A DNA stretch of 13,525 nt from Pseudomonadota bacterium (GTDB taxonomy: Bacteria > Desulfobacterota > Desulfovibrionia > Desulfovibrionales > Desulfovibrionaceae), in the NCBI GenBank assembly GCA_023417745.1, contig JAEZEM010000317.1:1-13525 (forward strand), in the 5' to 3' direction. The position numbers and the translations under genes were made by a program. Below the pieces are notes generated by a model. That model was not told the DNA's origin and did no database searches. It was given only the letters and a program-made list of their open reading frames with translations. Shown in pieces: positions 1 to 6,616 of this stretch. Positions within the stretch are counted from its first letter, which is position 1, and each line of letters starts with the position of its first letter.

Positions 1-137
1 CCCAACACCGTAAATAGCCCTGCTCCGGGGCGACCCCGCCGCCCCTGTCGCCTGCCTTCCCGCTCCCGCCGCACCCCTCCCAACACGCCCAACGCGATGC
101 AATCCAACCTCCGACGACTCCGGCAGAGGCTGAACTT

Positions 138-168
138 GCAAAGAAATAACTGGCGCTTTTTTCTTTGC
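138..168. promoter_or_regulatory. AT-rich 9-bp inverted repeat upstream of the chemoreceptor gene
   Basis: Positions 1-246 hold no gene I can support; the first half is GC-rich and featureless. Inside it, GCAAAGAAA (138-146) and TTTCTTTGC (160-168) form a perfect 9-bp inverted repeat with a 13-nt spacer, about 80 bp before the MCP start. A second, smaller pair follows: TGCAAAAA (172-179) and TTTTTGCA (220-227). The local AT richness stands out in this GC-rich DNA and suits a promoter/operator region or the terminator of an upstream gene outside the window. No convincing sigma-70, sigma-54 or sigma-28 promoter could be fitted. The role is inference. Confidence 0.35.
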
Positions 169-246
169 TCATGCAAAAATACTGCGAACCTTGAAACCTC
201 ATCACCAATGACGCGACTGTTTTTGCACGAAATTCCGGGGGTCATC

Positions 247-2085
247 ATGAAACTGTCCATGAAACTCGCTTGCTGTTTTGCTGTCCTGCTGTTCATGCTC
301 TGCGGTCTCGGCCTCTATGCCGTCAAGGAGATGGGGTCCATAAACAGCAACACCAGCGACTTGGCCAAGAATTGGCTGCCGAGCATCAAGATCGTCGGCA
401 AGCTCACCAACCAAACTTCCGCTTTTCGACGGCTGGAACTTGTCCATCTGTTGACCACCGACAAGGCCGCCATGGAAGAATATGAGCGACAGTTAGCGGA
501 CATCAAAAAAGATATTGGAAAAAGCATCGAAATCTATAGGCCGCTCATGAGCGAGCCGGAAGAACGCGAGAACTTCCCGAAGTTCATGGACGCCTGGAAC
601 GCCTTCCTGGGACTGCACGAAAAAACCATGGCCCTGTCGCGCGTCAACGACAACGTCGCCGCCGCCGCCATCGCCGCCGGCGACGCGGCCAAGCGCATCC
701 AGGATGCCCAAAAGTATCTCGACATTCTCATCGAGGTAAACGACAAGGGGGCCGCGAAATCGGCCGCCGCCGCCGTTTCCGCCTACGACTCCGGGCGCGC
801 CGTCGTGCTTTCCCTCATGGCCGCCGGCCTTATCCTCGGCGTCGTCCTGGCCGTCTGGCTTGTGCGCAACGTCATCGGCCAGCTCGGCCAGGACCCCAGC
901 TACCTGGGCGAGGTCGCCTCGGCCGTGGCCGCCGGCCATCTTGATGTCGCGCTGAAGCCCGTGGAGGGCCAAGGCGGCGTCTACGGCGTGTTCGTGGCCA
1001 TGATCGCCAACCTCAAGGCCAAAATCACCGAAGCCGATCAGAAGACCGCCGAAGCGGCCAGCCAGGCCGACGCCGCCCGGGTCGCCACGGCCCAGGCCGA
1101 GGAAGCGACCAAGGAAGCCCAAAGGGCCCGGGCCGAAGGCATGCTCCAGGCGGCCGGACGCCTGGAAGGCGTGGCCGGCGTCCTGGCCTCGGCCTCCGAC
1201 GACCTCACCGGCCAGATCGATCAGGCCCGAAACGGCGCGCAGAACCAGGCCGCCCGGGTCGGCGAGACGGCCACGGCCATGGAAGAAATGAACGCCACCG
1301 TGCTGGAAGTGGCCCGAAACGCCGGCCAGGCCGCCGATACCGCCGCCCAGGCGCGCGGCAAGGCCGAGGAAGGGGCGGTGGCCGTTTCCCGGGTGGCCGA
1401 ATTCCTCACCCGGGTCAACGACAATGCCCGACAATCCCGCACCGATATGGAAACCCTCGGCCATCAGGCCGAAAGCATCGGCGCGGTGCTCGGCGTCATC
1501 TCCGACATCGCCGACCAGACCAACCTTTTGGCGCTTAATGCCGCCATCGAGGCCGCCCGGGCCGGCGAGGCCGGTCGCGGCTTCGCCGTCGTGGCCGACG
1601 AGGTGCGCAAGCTAGCCGAAAAGACCATGACCGCCACCAAGGAAGTCGGCGACGCCATACGCGGCATCCAGAACGGCACCAAAAAGAACTACGACAACGT
1701 GGCCCAGGCCGTTTCCGCCGTGGAGGAAGCCGCCGGCTTGGCCGCCACCGCTGGCGGCACCCTGGGCGAAATCGTGCGGCTGGTCGACGCCGCCGCCGAT
1801 CAGGTGCGCTCCATCGCCACCGCTTCCGAGCAGCAGTCCGCCACCTCGGAAGAAATCAACCGCAGCGTTGAAGACGTCAGCCGCATCGCTTCCGAATCGG
1901 CCCAGGCCATGGACATGGCCGGTCGGGCCGTGGACGAGCTGGCCGACCAGGCCCGCGAACTGGCCTCGCTTATAAGCGAAATGCAGGCCGAAGGCGGCGG
2001 TTCCTCCAGCCCCGCCAAGGCCGTGACCAGCCGCCGGCCGTCCCCGGCCCTGGCTTCCGGCCGCCGGCCCAAGGCCCTGGCCTGA
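247..2085 (+). CDS. Methyl-accepting chemotaxis protein (transmembrane chemoreceptor)
   Basis: Chemoreceptor of 612 residues that would sense a ligand outside the membrane and control CheA/CheW signalling to the flagellar motor. Seen: N-terminal membrane helix at about residues 6-26, a helical periplasmic domain at about 27-183 resembling the four-helix-bundle sensor family, a second membrane helix at about 184-207, then a HAMP segment (starting LGQDPSYL), a long alanine-rich coiled coil, and the conserved signalling hairpin near residues 410-470 (DIADQTNLLALNAAIEAARA, then GEAGRGFAVVADEVRKLAEKT-like spacing). The C-terminus is a short basic, proline-rich tail with no NWETF-type CheR tether. 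The ATG at 247 is chosen because it gives a normal membrane anchor and has GGGGG 5 nt upstream; the frame is open back to 97, but that extension reads as non-coding. Ligand unknown. Transcription appears monocistronic, ending at the hairpin just downstream. Confidence 0.93.
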   Translation: MKLSMKLACCFAVLLFMLCGLGLYAVKEMGSINSNTSDLAKNWLPSIKIVGKLTNQTSAFRRLELVHLLTTDKAAMEEYERQLADIKKDIGKSIEIYRPLMSEPEERENFPKFMDAWNAFLGLHEKTMALSRVNDNVAAAAIAAGDAAKRIQDAQKYLDILIEVNDKGAAKSAAAAVSAYDSGRAVVLSLMAAGLILGVVLAVWLVRNVIGQLGQDPSYLGEVASAVAAGHLDVALKPVEGQGGVYGVFVAMIANLKAKITEADQKTAEAASQADAARVATAQAEEATKEAQRARAEGMLQAAGRLEGVAGVLASASDDLTGQIDQARNGAQNQAARVGETATAMEEMNATVLEVARNAGQAADTAAQARGKAEEGAVAVSRVAEFLTRVNDNARQSRTDMETLGHQAESIGAVLGVISDIADQTNLLALNAAIEAARAGEAGRGFAVVADEVRKLAEKTMTATKEVGDAIRGIQNGTKKNYDNVAQAVSAVEEAAGLAATAGGTLGEIVRLVDAAADQVRSIATASEQQSATSEEINRSVEDVSRIASESAQAMDMAGRAVDELADQARELASLISEMQAEGGGSSSPAKAVTSRRPSPALASGRRPKALA

Positions 2086-2105
2086 TCCTCGCTAAGACCC
2101 TGTTC

Positions 2106-2143
2106 ACGGGCCGCCGGCTTTGCGCCGGCGGCCCGTTTCGTTT
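2106..2143 (+). terminator. Rho-independent terminator after the MCP gene
   Basis: A perfect 13-bp stem (ACGGGCCGCCGGC at 2106-2118 with its complement at 2124-2136) closes a 5-nt TTTGC loop and is followed by a short T-rich tail, TTCGTTT. It begins 20 bp after the MCP stop codon and separates that gene from the next transcription unit. The tail is broken by CG, so termination may be less than complete. Confidence 0.8.
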
Positions 2144-2203
2144 GCGCCCCGGTCCCGGCCATGGTAGCCGGAAACGCAACCTAAACTCCCTTTTCGAGGT
2201 CCC

Positions 2204-3169
2204 ATGCGAGCCGTCCGCGACGCCCTGGTGTGGTGCTACTGGCATCCGTTCAAGCGCCTGGTCCAGGCCCTGCCCCTGCCGCGCGCCCTGGCCCTGGCCC
2301 GAAGGCTGGGGAGCCTGCTTGGCCGCGTGCCAAACGCCCGGCTTGGCGGCATGGCCCAGGCGGCCCGCCTCGTTCCCGGCGTGCCGGCCGATCCGGCCGC
2401 GCGTCTGGCCCTGGCTCGGGAAGCCTTGATCCAGTTCTGCCAGACCGACCTCGAAGTGCTCTACTTCCCCAGGCTCACCCCGGCCGTGACGGCCGCCCAT
2501 GTTCGCATGGAGGGCCGCGAGCGCCTGGACGCCGCCCTGGCCCAGGGACGCGGCGTCATGCTGGCTTTTGGCCACTACGGGGCCAACCAGATGGTCATGC
2601 CCGCCGTGGGCCATGCCGGCTACCGCATGTGCCAGCTCTCGGCCCCGGCCACAAAGCTCAATGAAAAACTCCCCGAGGCCCGAAGCGCCGCCGTGCGCCG
2701 CACCCGGGAACTGCGCTGGGCCCACGAACAGACCCTGCCCGTGACCCACATCGACGTTTTCGGCAGCCTCAAGGGCGCGTTCACCTGCCTGCGCGGCGGC
2801 CACATCCTGGGCGTGGCCATGGACGGCGGCGGCGGCGAAAAACGCGCTCCCGTACCGTTTCTGGGCCGGCAGGCCCTTTTTTCCCTGGGGCCGATGCTCT
2901 TGGCCGGCAAAACCGGCTGCGCCGTGCTGCCCTGCTTCATGGAGCGCGCCCCGTCCGGCAGCCTCACCCTGCGCATCGAAGACGCGCTGCCCCTGGTCGC
3001 GCCCGATGACAACGGCATGTCGGCCGAGGAGGCGGCCCGGGCCAACACCGCCGCCTTTGCCGCGCGCCTGTCCGCCGCCGTCATCGCCCAGCCCAGCCAT
3101 TACCTGTACTTCCTGGCCTTTCGGGAGCACATGGCCGCAGCCGGCCAAGAGCCTTTTTTCCTGGAATAA
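2204..3169 (+). CDS. LpxL/HtrB-like lysophospholipid acyltransferase family protein
   Basis: A 321-residue protein of the size and arrangement of lipid A late acyltransferases (LpxL/LpxM/HtrB superfamily), which transfer an acyl chain to a lipid at the inner membrane. Seen: an amphipathic N-terminus (YWHPFKRLV), the block GVMLAFGHYGANQM at residues 117-130 that aligns with the family's catalytic HX4D/E region, and a later GGHILGVAMDGGGG segment near residue 200 followed by VPFLGRQALFSLGPMLLAGKTG, matching the family's usual 'D-(x)n-G...PFFG...A..TGA' region. The catalytic-motif histidine is H124, but the position normally held by Asp or Glu is Q129. Start ATG at 2204 has GAGG 4 nt upstream. 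The next gene follows after 79 bp without a terminator, so the two may be cotranscribed. Acyl donor and acceptor are unknown; a role in envelope lipid modification is inference. Confidence 0.75.
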   Translation: MRAVRDALVWCYWHPFKRLVQALPLPRALALARRLGSLLGRVPNARLGGMAQAARLVPGVPADPAARLALAREALIQFCQTDLEVLYFPRLTPAVTAAHVRMEGRERLDAALAQGRGVMLAFGHYGANQMVMPAVGHAGYRMCQLSAPATKLNEKLPEARSAAVRRTRELRWAHEQTLPVTHIDVFGSLKGAFTCLRGGHILGVAMDGGGGEKRAPVPFLGRQALFSLGPMLLAGKTGCAVLPCFMERAPSGSLTLRIEDALPLVAPDDNGMSAEEAARANTAAFAARLSAAVIAQPSHYLYFLAFREHMAAAGQEPFFLE

Positions 3170-3248
3170 AAGCCCGCAACCGCGTTATGACGGCCTTGCC
3201 GCCCGGATCACCCCCGGCGGCGCATCCGACCGCCAAGGACCGATACCC

Positions 3249-4061
3249 ATGGACCACGCCCTGCTCGACCTGCCCCTTGAAGAGAAAATCGCCCTGTCCA
3301 AGCGCGTGCTGGCCGGGGCCATGGACCGTTTCGGCGACGCCTTCTGGATCGCCTGGACCGGAGCCAAGGACAGCACGCTGACCCTGTGGCTGGCCCGGGA
3401 GCTGTGCCGCGAGACCGGCCGAAACATGCCGCGCGTGCTGACCATCGACGAAGGCGACCCGTTCCCGGAAATCCTCGATTTCCAACAGCGCCTTACCGCT
3501 GATTGGGGCCTCGACGTCCACTTGGCCGCCAACCACGAGATTCTCGACCGCCAGCCGGCCATCGGCGACTACATCGACCTGTCCACCCTGTCCCAGGCCG
3601 TGCGCGACGAGGCGGCCCGCACCGGCTTCACCGGCCCGGGCTTCCCCTTTGACCCGGAATCGCCGCTGGGCAACCAGCTCATGAAAGTGCTGCCCATGAA
3701 CGCCTTCCTACGCGACAATGGCGTAGCCGCCCTGGCCACGGCCATCCGCTGGGACGAGCATCCGGCCCGGGAGGGCGAACTCTACGAAAGCCCGCGCGAA
3801 ACTCCGCCCCATCTGCGCGTCCACCCCATCCTGCACATGCGCGAGGCCGACGTCTGGGCCATAACGCGCGCCCATGGCCTGCCCCACTGCTCCCTCTACG
3901 CCAAGGGCTACCGCAGCCTCGGGACGCTTAGCGGCACCGTCCGCAAAAGCGATCTGCCGGCCTGGGAACAGGACCTCAGCGACCGCAGCGGCGAACGGGC
4001 CGGCCGCGACCAGGACAAGGAAGACGCCATGGAGCAGCTGCGCGCCCTGGGCTACATGTAA
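3249..4061 (+). CDS. PP-loop protein of the PAPS-reductase/CysD family
   Basis: A 270-residue ATP-pyrophosphatase-fold protein. Seen: a modified PP-loop WTGAKDST at residues 36-43 (canonical SGGKDS), DEGDPFPEI at 67-75, a GYRSLGT block at 220-226, and a tail, SGERAGRDQ...AMEQLRALGYM, that resembles the C-terminus of CysD (ATP sulfurylase small subunit). The family covers PAPS/APS reductases, CysD, FAD synthetase-like enzymes and DndC-like proteins. It is not a reductase by sequence: only two cysteines (53, 214) are present, the usual Cys after GYxSIG is Thr, and there is no ECGLH tail. No cysN-like GTPase partner is nearby. ATG 3249 is chosen because AAGGA lies 9 nt upstream and the frame further upstream overlaps the acyltransferase gene. 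Most likely an adenylyl-transfer enzyme; substrate unknown. Confidence 0.75.
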   Translation: MDHALLDLPLEEKIALSKRVLAGAMDRFGDAFWIAWTGAKDSTLTLWLARELCRETGRNMPRVLTIDEGDPFPEILDFQQRLTADWGLDVHLAANHEILDRQPAIGDYIDLSTLSQAVRDEAARTGFTGPGFPFDPESPLGNQLMKVLPMNAFLRDNGVAALATAIRWDEHPAREGELYESPRETPPHLRVHPILHMREADVWAITRAHGLPHCSLYAKGYRSLGTLSGTVRKSDLPAWEQDLSDRSGERAGRDQDKEDAMEQLRALGYM

Positions 4062-4064
4062 CGC

Positions 4065-4106
4065 CGCCCTGCCGCCCTGTTCTTGCCAGACCGGGGCGGC
4101 AGGGCG
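4065..4106 (+). other. Inter-gene 13-bp hairpin before the GT-C-like gene
   Basis: CGCCCTGCCGCCC (4065-4077) and its exact complement (4094-4106) flank a 16-nt loop, starting 4 nt after the PP-loop gene's stop codon. No T-tract follows, so it is a poor intrinsic terminator. The right arm ends 15 nt before the ATG of the next gene and contains the only purine-rich SD-like run (AGGG, 4101-4104). It could end the upstream mRNA, protect its 3' end, or limit translation of the downstream gene; the sequence cannot decide. Confidence 0.6.
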
Positions 4107-4121
4107 ATACTGCGCCCCAAC

Positions 4122-6248
4122 ATGACCCGAAACACCCTCGTCTCCCTGGCCGTGGCCGGCTGTCTGCTGGCCGCCGCCGTGGCCCTGGGCCACTGGCGCG
4201 AACCGCTCCTGGCGGCCGCTGCCTTGCCTATGCTGACCATGCTGCTCTCCCGCCGCCGGTCAGCCCCAAGTCCCGGCCCGGACGCGCCGTTTATCCGGGG
4301 CTGCCTCCTCTACGCCGTGCTGGCCGCCGGCCTGGCCGGCTGGGATCTGCTCGTCCAGGCGCGGCTGCCCGAACTCCTCTCGCCCCTGGCCGTCAACGCC
4401 CTGGAAGGCCGTGAAGCCCTCAAGGGCTGGCTCCTGGCCCGGGGGGCCGACATCTACCCCGGGGCCAGCCCGCCCTGGCCGCGCCTCGTCACGCTCTACC
4501 CGCCGCTTTTCTACCTCGCGGCGGCGGCCCTGACGCCTTTGGCCGGATCGGCGCTGCTGGCCGGCAAACTGGCCGCCCTGGCCGGCGGGGCAGCCATCCT
4601 GGCCGCGCTTTTTTTCCTGGGCCGCCGGCTGGACGGCAAGACGTTGGACCCGCTTGTCGGCGCGCTGACCGGCCTTTTGGCGGCGCTTAGCGCCTTTGCC
4701 CAGCCCGAGATGGGCAACGCCTTTGTCTGCAAACCCGACACCCTGGCCGTGGGCTGCCTGCTTGTGGCCGTGGCCGTGTTCGAGGCCGCCCGGCGGCGCG
4801 GCAAGGAGCGACTTTTCGCGGCCAGCGGCCTGCTTGTGGCCCTGGCCTGTCTGGGCAAGCAACAGATGTGGCCCCTGGCCGGGGCCTATGCCGCCTTGCT
4901 GTTCGTTTTTCGCCTGTCGCGCCGGGAGCGGCTTTACGCCCTGGCCGGGCTGGCCGGCGGCGGCGCGATCCTCGGGCTGGCCTGCCTGGCCTGGTTCGGC
5001 CCGGGAATCTGGGTCCAGACCGTGCTCTTTCCCAAGGCCATGACCGGCCTGGCCGCCGACAACAGCTCCGGCGTGGCCTATGCCCGCCTGCGCGAGTTCG
5101 CCGCCGGCCATACGCCGCTTCTGGCCGCCTACGCCGGCTGGCTGGCCCTTTGCGCCGTGCGGCGTCGCCTGCCGCTGCCCGACGCGCTGCTCCTGGCCTT
5201 TGTCCCCTTTTTGTGGCGCACGCTCATGTGGGGCGGAGCGGACACCAACCATTTCCTGCTGCCGGCCACGCTCTGCGCCCTGGGCGCGGCCCGGCTGGCC
5301 GGCTATCTGGCCGGGCGTGGTCCGGTGGCCCGGGGGCTGGCCGCCCTGGCCCTGGCCGGCTGCCTCCCGGCCGGCATCACCCTGCACGCCCTGTCGGCCG
5401 CGCCCCTCGCCCCGCGCCCGGCCGCCGTGGTCGAAGCCGAGGCCGCCCGGAACATCGTTTCCGGCATCGACGGGCCGCTTTTGGCCGACGCCGAAGGGGC
5501 GTTTCTCTTTGCCGCAACGCCGGCTTACGGCAAACTGTGGGTTTACGACGCCTTCGAGACCGACATGTACGACCGCCTGGGGCTGGCGGCCATGGCCGAT
5601 TCGCCCATGGCGGCGGCGGTGCGCGGCCGGCTGGCCGCCCGGTTCGTGGATTCCCGGGCCTTTGTCAGCCGCAAGTTGCTCAGTCTCGTCGGGCTTTACT
5701 ACGAGCCAGCCGAGACGGCCGGGCCGTACACGTTCTACCGGCCCCGGCCCGAGACCGGGCTTATCGCCATGCCGGCGGCCGACCGGGTGGAACGGACCGA
5801 CGGCGGCTACACGGCGGCCGTGACCGTAGCCCGGGGCGTGCGCCAGTGGGGGAGCTACATCCAGGCCGAAGACCCGGCCCTGGGCCTGGAGCTTGTCTAC
5901 GCCGTGGGTGGTCCGGCGGCGGCGGCCGGCTCGGTGTCGTATTGTCCGCGCCTGACCGGGCCGGACCAGACGATCACCGTGACGGCGGTGGCGGCCGACG
6001 GCCGGGAGCTTGGCCGGGCCGTGCACAGGCAGGGGGATTTTCCCGAGCGCGGGGAAGGCTTCGATAACCGGGTGCGGTTGACGTTTCCTGTTAGCGGCGA
6101 GGGGTTTGGCGTACGATTTACGACCACGGGCGGGGGGCAGCTGTGGCTGGACGCCGACAATCCGCTGGTGATCGGGGCCACGGCGGCGGCGAGCGCGGTC
6201 GGGAAGGCCAGCGACGCGGCCGGACGTATGGGGGGAGAGCAGCCGTAA
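4122..6248 (+). CDS. Polytopic membrane protein, GT-C glycosyltransferase-like, with soluble C-terminal domain
   Basis: A 708-residue integral membrane protein. Residues 1-425 carry about ten or more hydrophobic segments (for example 6-22, 27-43, 60-78, 128-165, 178-193, 207-220, 232-245, 250-264, 272-291, 332-345, 355-369, 377-397, 403-420). A periplasmic-type loop (about 84-125) ends in the YPPLFY motif at 126-131, typical of GT-C enzymes of the PMT/ArnT/GT39 sort that use polyprenyl-phosphate sugars; E95 or E98 or D110 in that loop could be the catalytic acid, which is a guess. Residues about 430-708 are soluble: an alpha/beta part with DAFETDMYDRLG at 476-487, then a beta-rich, glycine-rich domain to about 685. 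The ATG at 4122 has no good SD; a TTG at 4083 would be in the preceding hairpin and is less likely. Likely an envelope glycan or lipid glycosylation enzyme; acceptor unknown. Confidence 0.7.
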   Translation: MTRNTLVSLAVAGCLLAAAVALGHWREPLLAAAALPMLTMLLSRRRSAPSPGPDAPFIRGCLLYAVLAAGLAGWDLLVQARLPELLSPLAVNALEGREALKGWLLARGADIYPGASPPWPRLVTLYPPLFYLAAAALTPLAGSALLAGKLAALAGGAAILAALFFLGRRLDGKTLDPLVGALTGLLAALSAFAQPEMGNAFVCKPDTLAVGCLLVAVAVFEAARRRGKERLFAASGLLVALACLGKQQMWPLAGAYAALLFVFRLSRRERLYALAGLAGGGAILGLACLAWFGPGIWVQTVLFPKAMTGLAADNSSGVAYARLREFAAGHTPLLAAYAGWLALCAVRRRLPLPDALLLAFVPFLWRTLMWGGADTNHFLLPATLCALGAARLAGYLAGRGPVARGLAALALAGCLPAGITLHALSAAPLAPRPAAVVEAEAARNIVSGIDGPLLADAEGAFLFAATPAYGKLWVYDAFETDMYDRLGLAAMADSPMAAAVRGRLAARFVDSRAFVSRKLLSLVGLYYEPAETAGPYTFYRPRPETGLIAMPAADRVERTDGGYTAAVTVARGVRQWGSYIQAEDPALGLELVYAVGGPAAAAGSVSYCPRLTGPDQTITVTAVAADGRELGRAVHRQGDFPERGEGFDNRVRLTFPVSGEGFGVRFTTTGGGQLWLDADNPLVIGATAAASAVGKASDAAGRMGGEQP

Positions 6249-6271
6249 GTCGCGGCGCGACGGGCTGGACG

Positions 6272-6299
6272 CAAAAAGGGGTTGCCGAAGCAACCCCTT
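6272..6299 (-). terminator. Intrinsic terminator reading from the topA side
   Basis: On the minus strand AAGGGGTTGC, loop TTCG, GCAACCCCTT and then TTTGC form a 10-bp stem with a stable tetraloop and a run of five T (the last two stem bases included), the classic rho-independent form. On the plus strand the hairpin is followed by A-rich DNA, so it works best for minus-strand transcription. It lies about 320 nt after the topA stop codon and 23 nt after the stop of the converging gene, so it may also shape that 3' end. Confidence 0.75.
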
Positions 6300-6305
6300 A
6301 AAAAG

Positions 6306-6475
6306 CCAGAACCAATTTTTTTATTTTCGCGTAACCCGAAGAACGGTCGGAAGAGCGGCCGGTGGCCTCATTGTTGGAGCCGGGCATAACCTCTTATCCA
6401 GAACCAACTTTTTTCTTTTTTCGCTCAACAGCAAAGCCGTCGGAAGAACGGCGTATGGCCTTGCTCTCCCGGACG
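6306..6475. repeat. Two imperfect ~92-bp tandem direct repeats
   Basis: The two units start with the identical CCAGAACCAA (6306-6315 and 6398-6407), continue with a T-rich run ending in CGC, and share GTCGGAAGA (6346-6354 and 6439-6447) followed by a GGCCT box and a diverged TTG/CCGG segment. The offset is 92-93 bp and the copies have clearly diverged. No open reading frame or terminator explains them. With the terminator and the hairpin element they fill the 368-bp gap between the converging gene ends at 6248 and 6617. Confidence 0.65.
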
Positions 6476-6506
6476 AACATCCGCTTCGTCGCCAACGTTC
6501 GTCGCC

Positions 6507-6616
6507 ACCCCCCCCTTAAACCTTTCTCCAAGTGGGGGGTCCGGGGGCCTCAGGCCCCCGGCCGCCGGAGGCATTCTTACCCTCTTCGCTTCTCATCCCT
6601 CTCCAGCTCTACCGCT
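6507..6616 (-). repeat. Modular 3'-UTR hairpin element, copy A (after topA)
   Basis: Read in the topA sense, the order is: a tract with 36 purines in 44 nt directly after the stop codon (6616-6573), the box GCCTCCGGCGGCC (6572-6560), a perfect 10-bp-arm palindrome centred on 6551 (CCGGGGGCCT and complement, 6541-6561), then stem ACCCCCC/GGGGGGT (6540-6534 with 6513-6507) whose loop holds the box AGAAAGGTTTAAGGGG (6527-6512). Copy B at 12967-13085 has the same order with different stem sequences. It looks like a dispersed, structure-conserved element placed at gene 3' ends. Its function (terminator, mRNA 3' protection, or REP-like element) is not shown by the sequence. Confidence 0.75.

Noticed and set aside
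150..170. Sigma-54-like TGGC...TTGC pair upstream of the chemoreceptor
   Set aside because: The GG-to-GC spacing is three bases too long for a -24/-12 promoter.
97..246. N-terminal extension of the chemoreceptor from an ATG at 97
   Set aside because: It would put 50 residues of unpatterned sequence before the first membrane helix; the ATG at 247 has an SD and fits the family.
575..738. Antisense small frames opposite the chemoreceptor
   Set aside because: Short shadow frames with no SD and no recognisable features.
1970..3148. 392-codon minus-strand frame covering the MCP 3' end and the acyltransferase
   Set aside because: It runs through the terminator hairpin and two plus-strand genes with better motifs; no recognisable product.
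3197..3221. GC-rich inverted repeat between the acyltransferase and PP-loop genes
   Set aside because: The stem needs a bulge and has no T-tract; likely a by-product of GC-rich sequence.
4868..6067. 399-codon alternative plus frame inside the GT-C-like gene
   Set aside because: Arg/Pro/Gly-rich out-of-frame translation typical of GC-rich DNA; no motif.
4260..6293. 677-codon minus-strand frame opposite the GT-C-like gene
   Set aside because: Composition is Gly/Arg/Gln-rich low complexity, no domain, and the plus strand has clear membrane-protein periodicity.
6306..6475. CRISPR-like array
   Set aside because: Only two diverged ~92-bp units in direct tandem, no short identical repeats with unique spacers, no cas genes.
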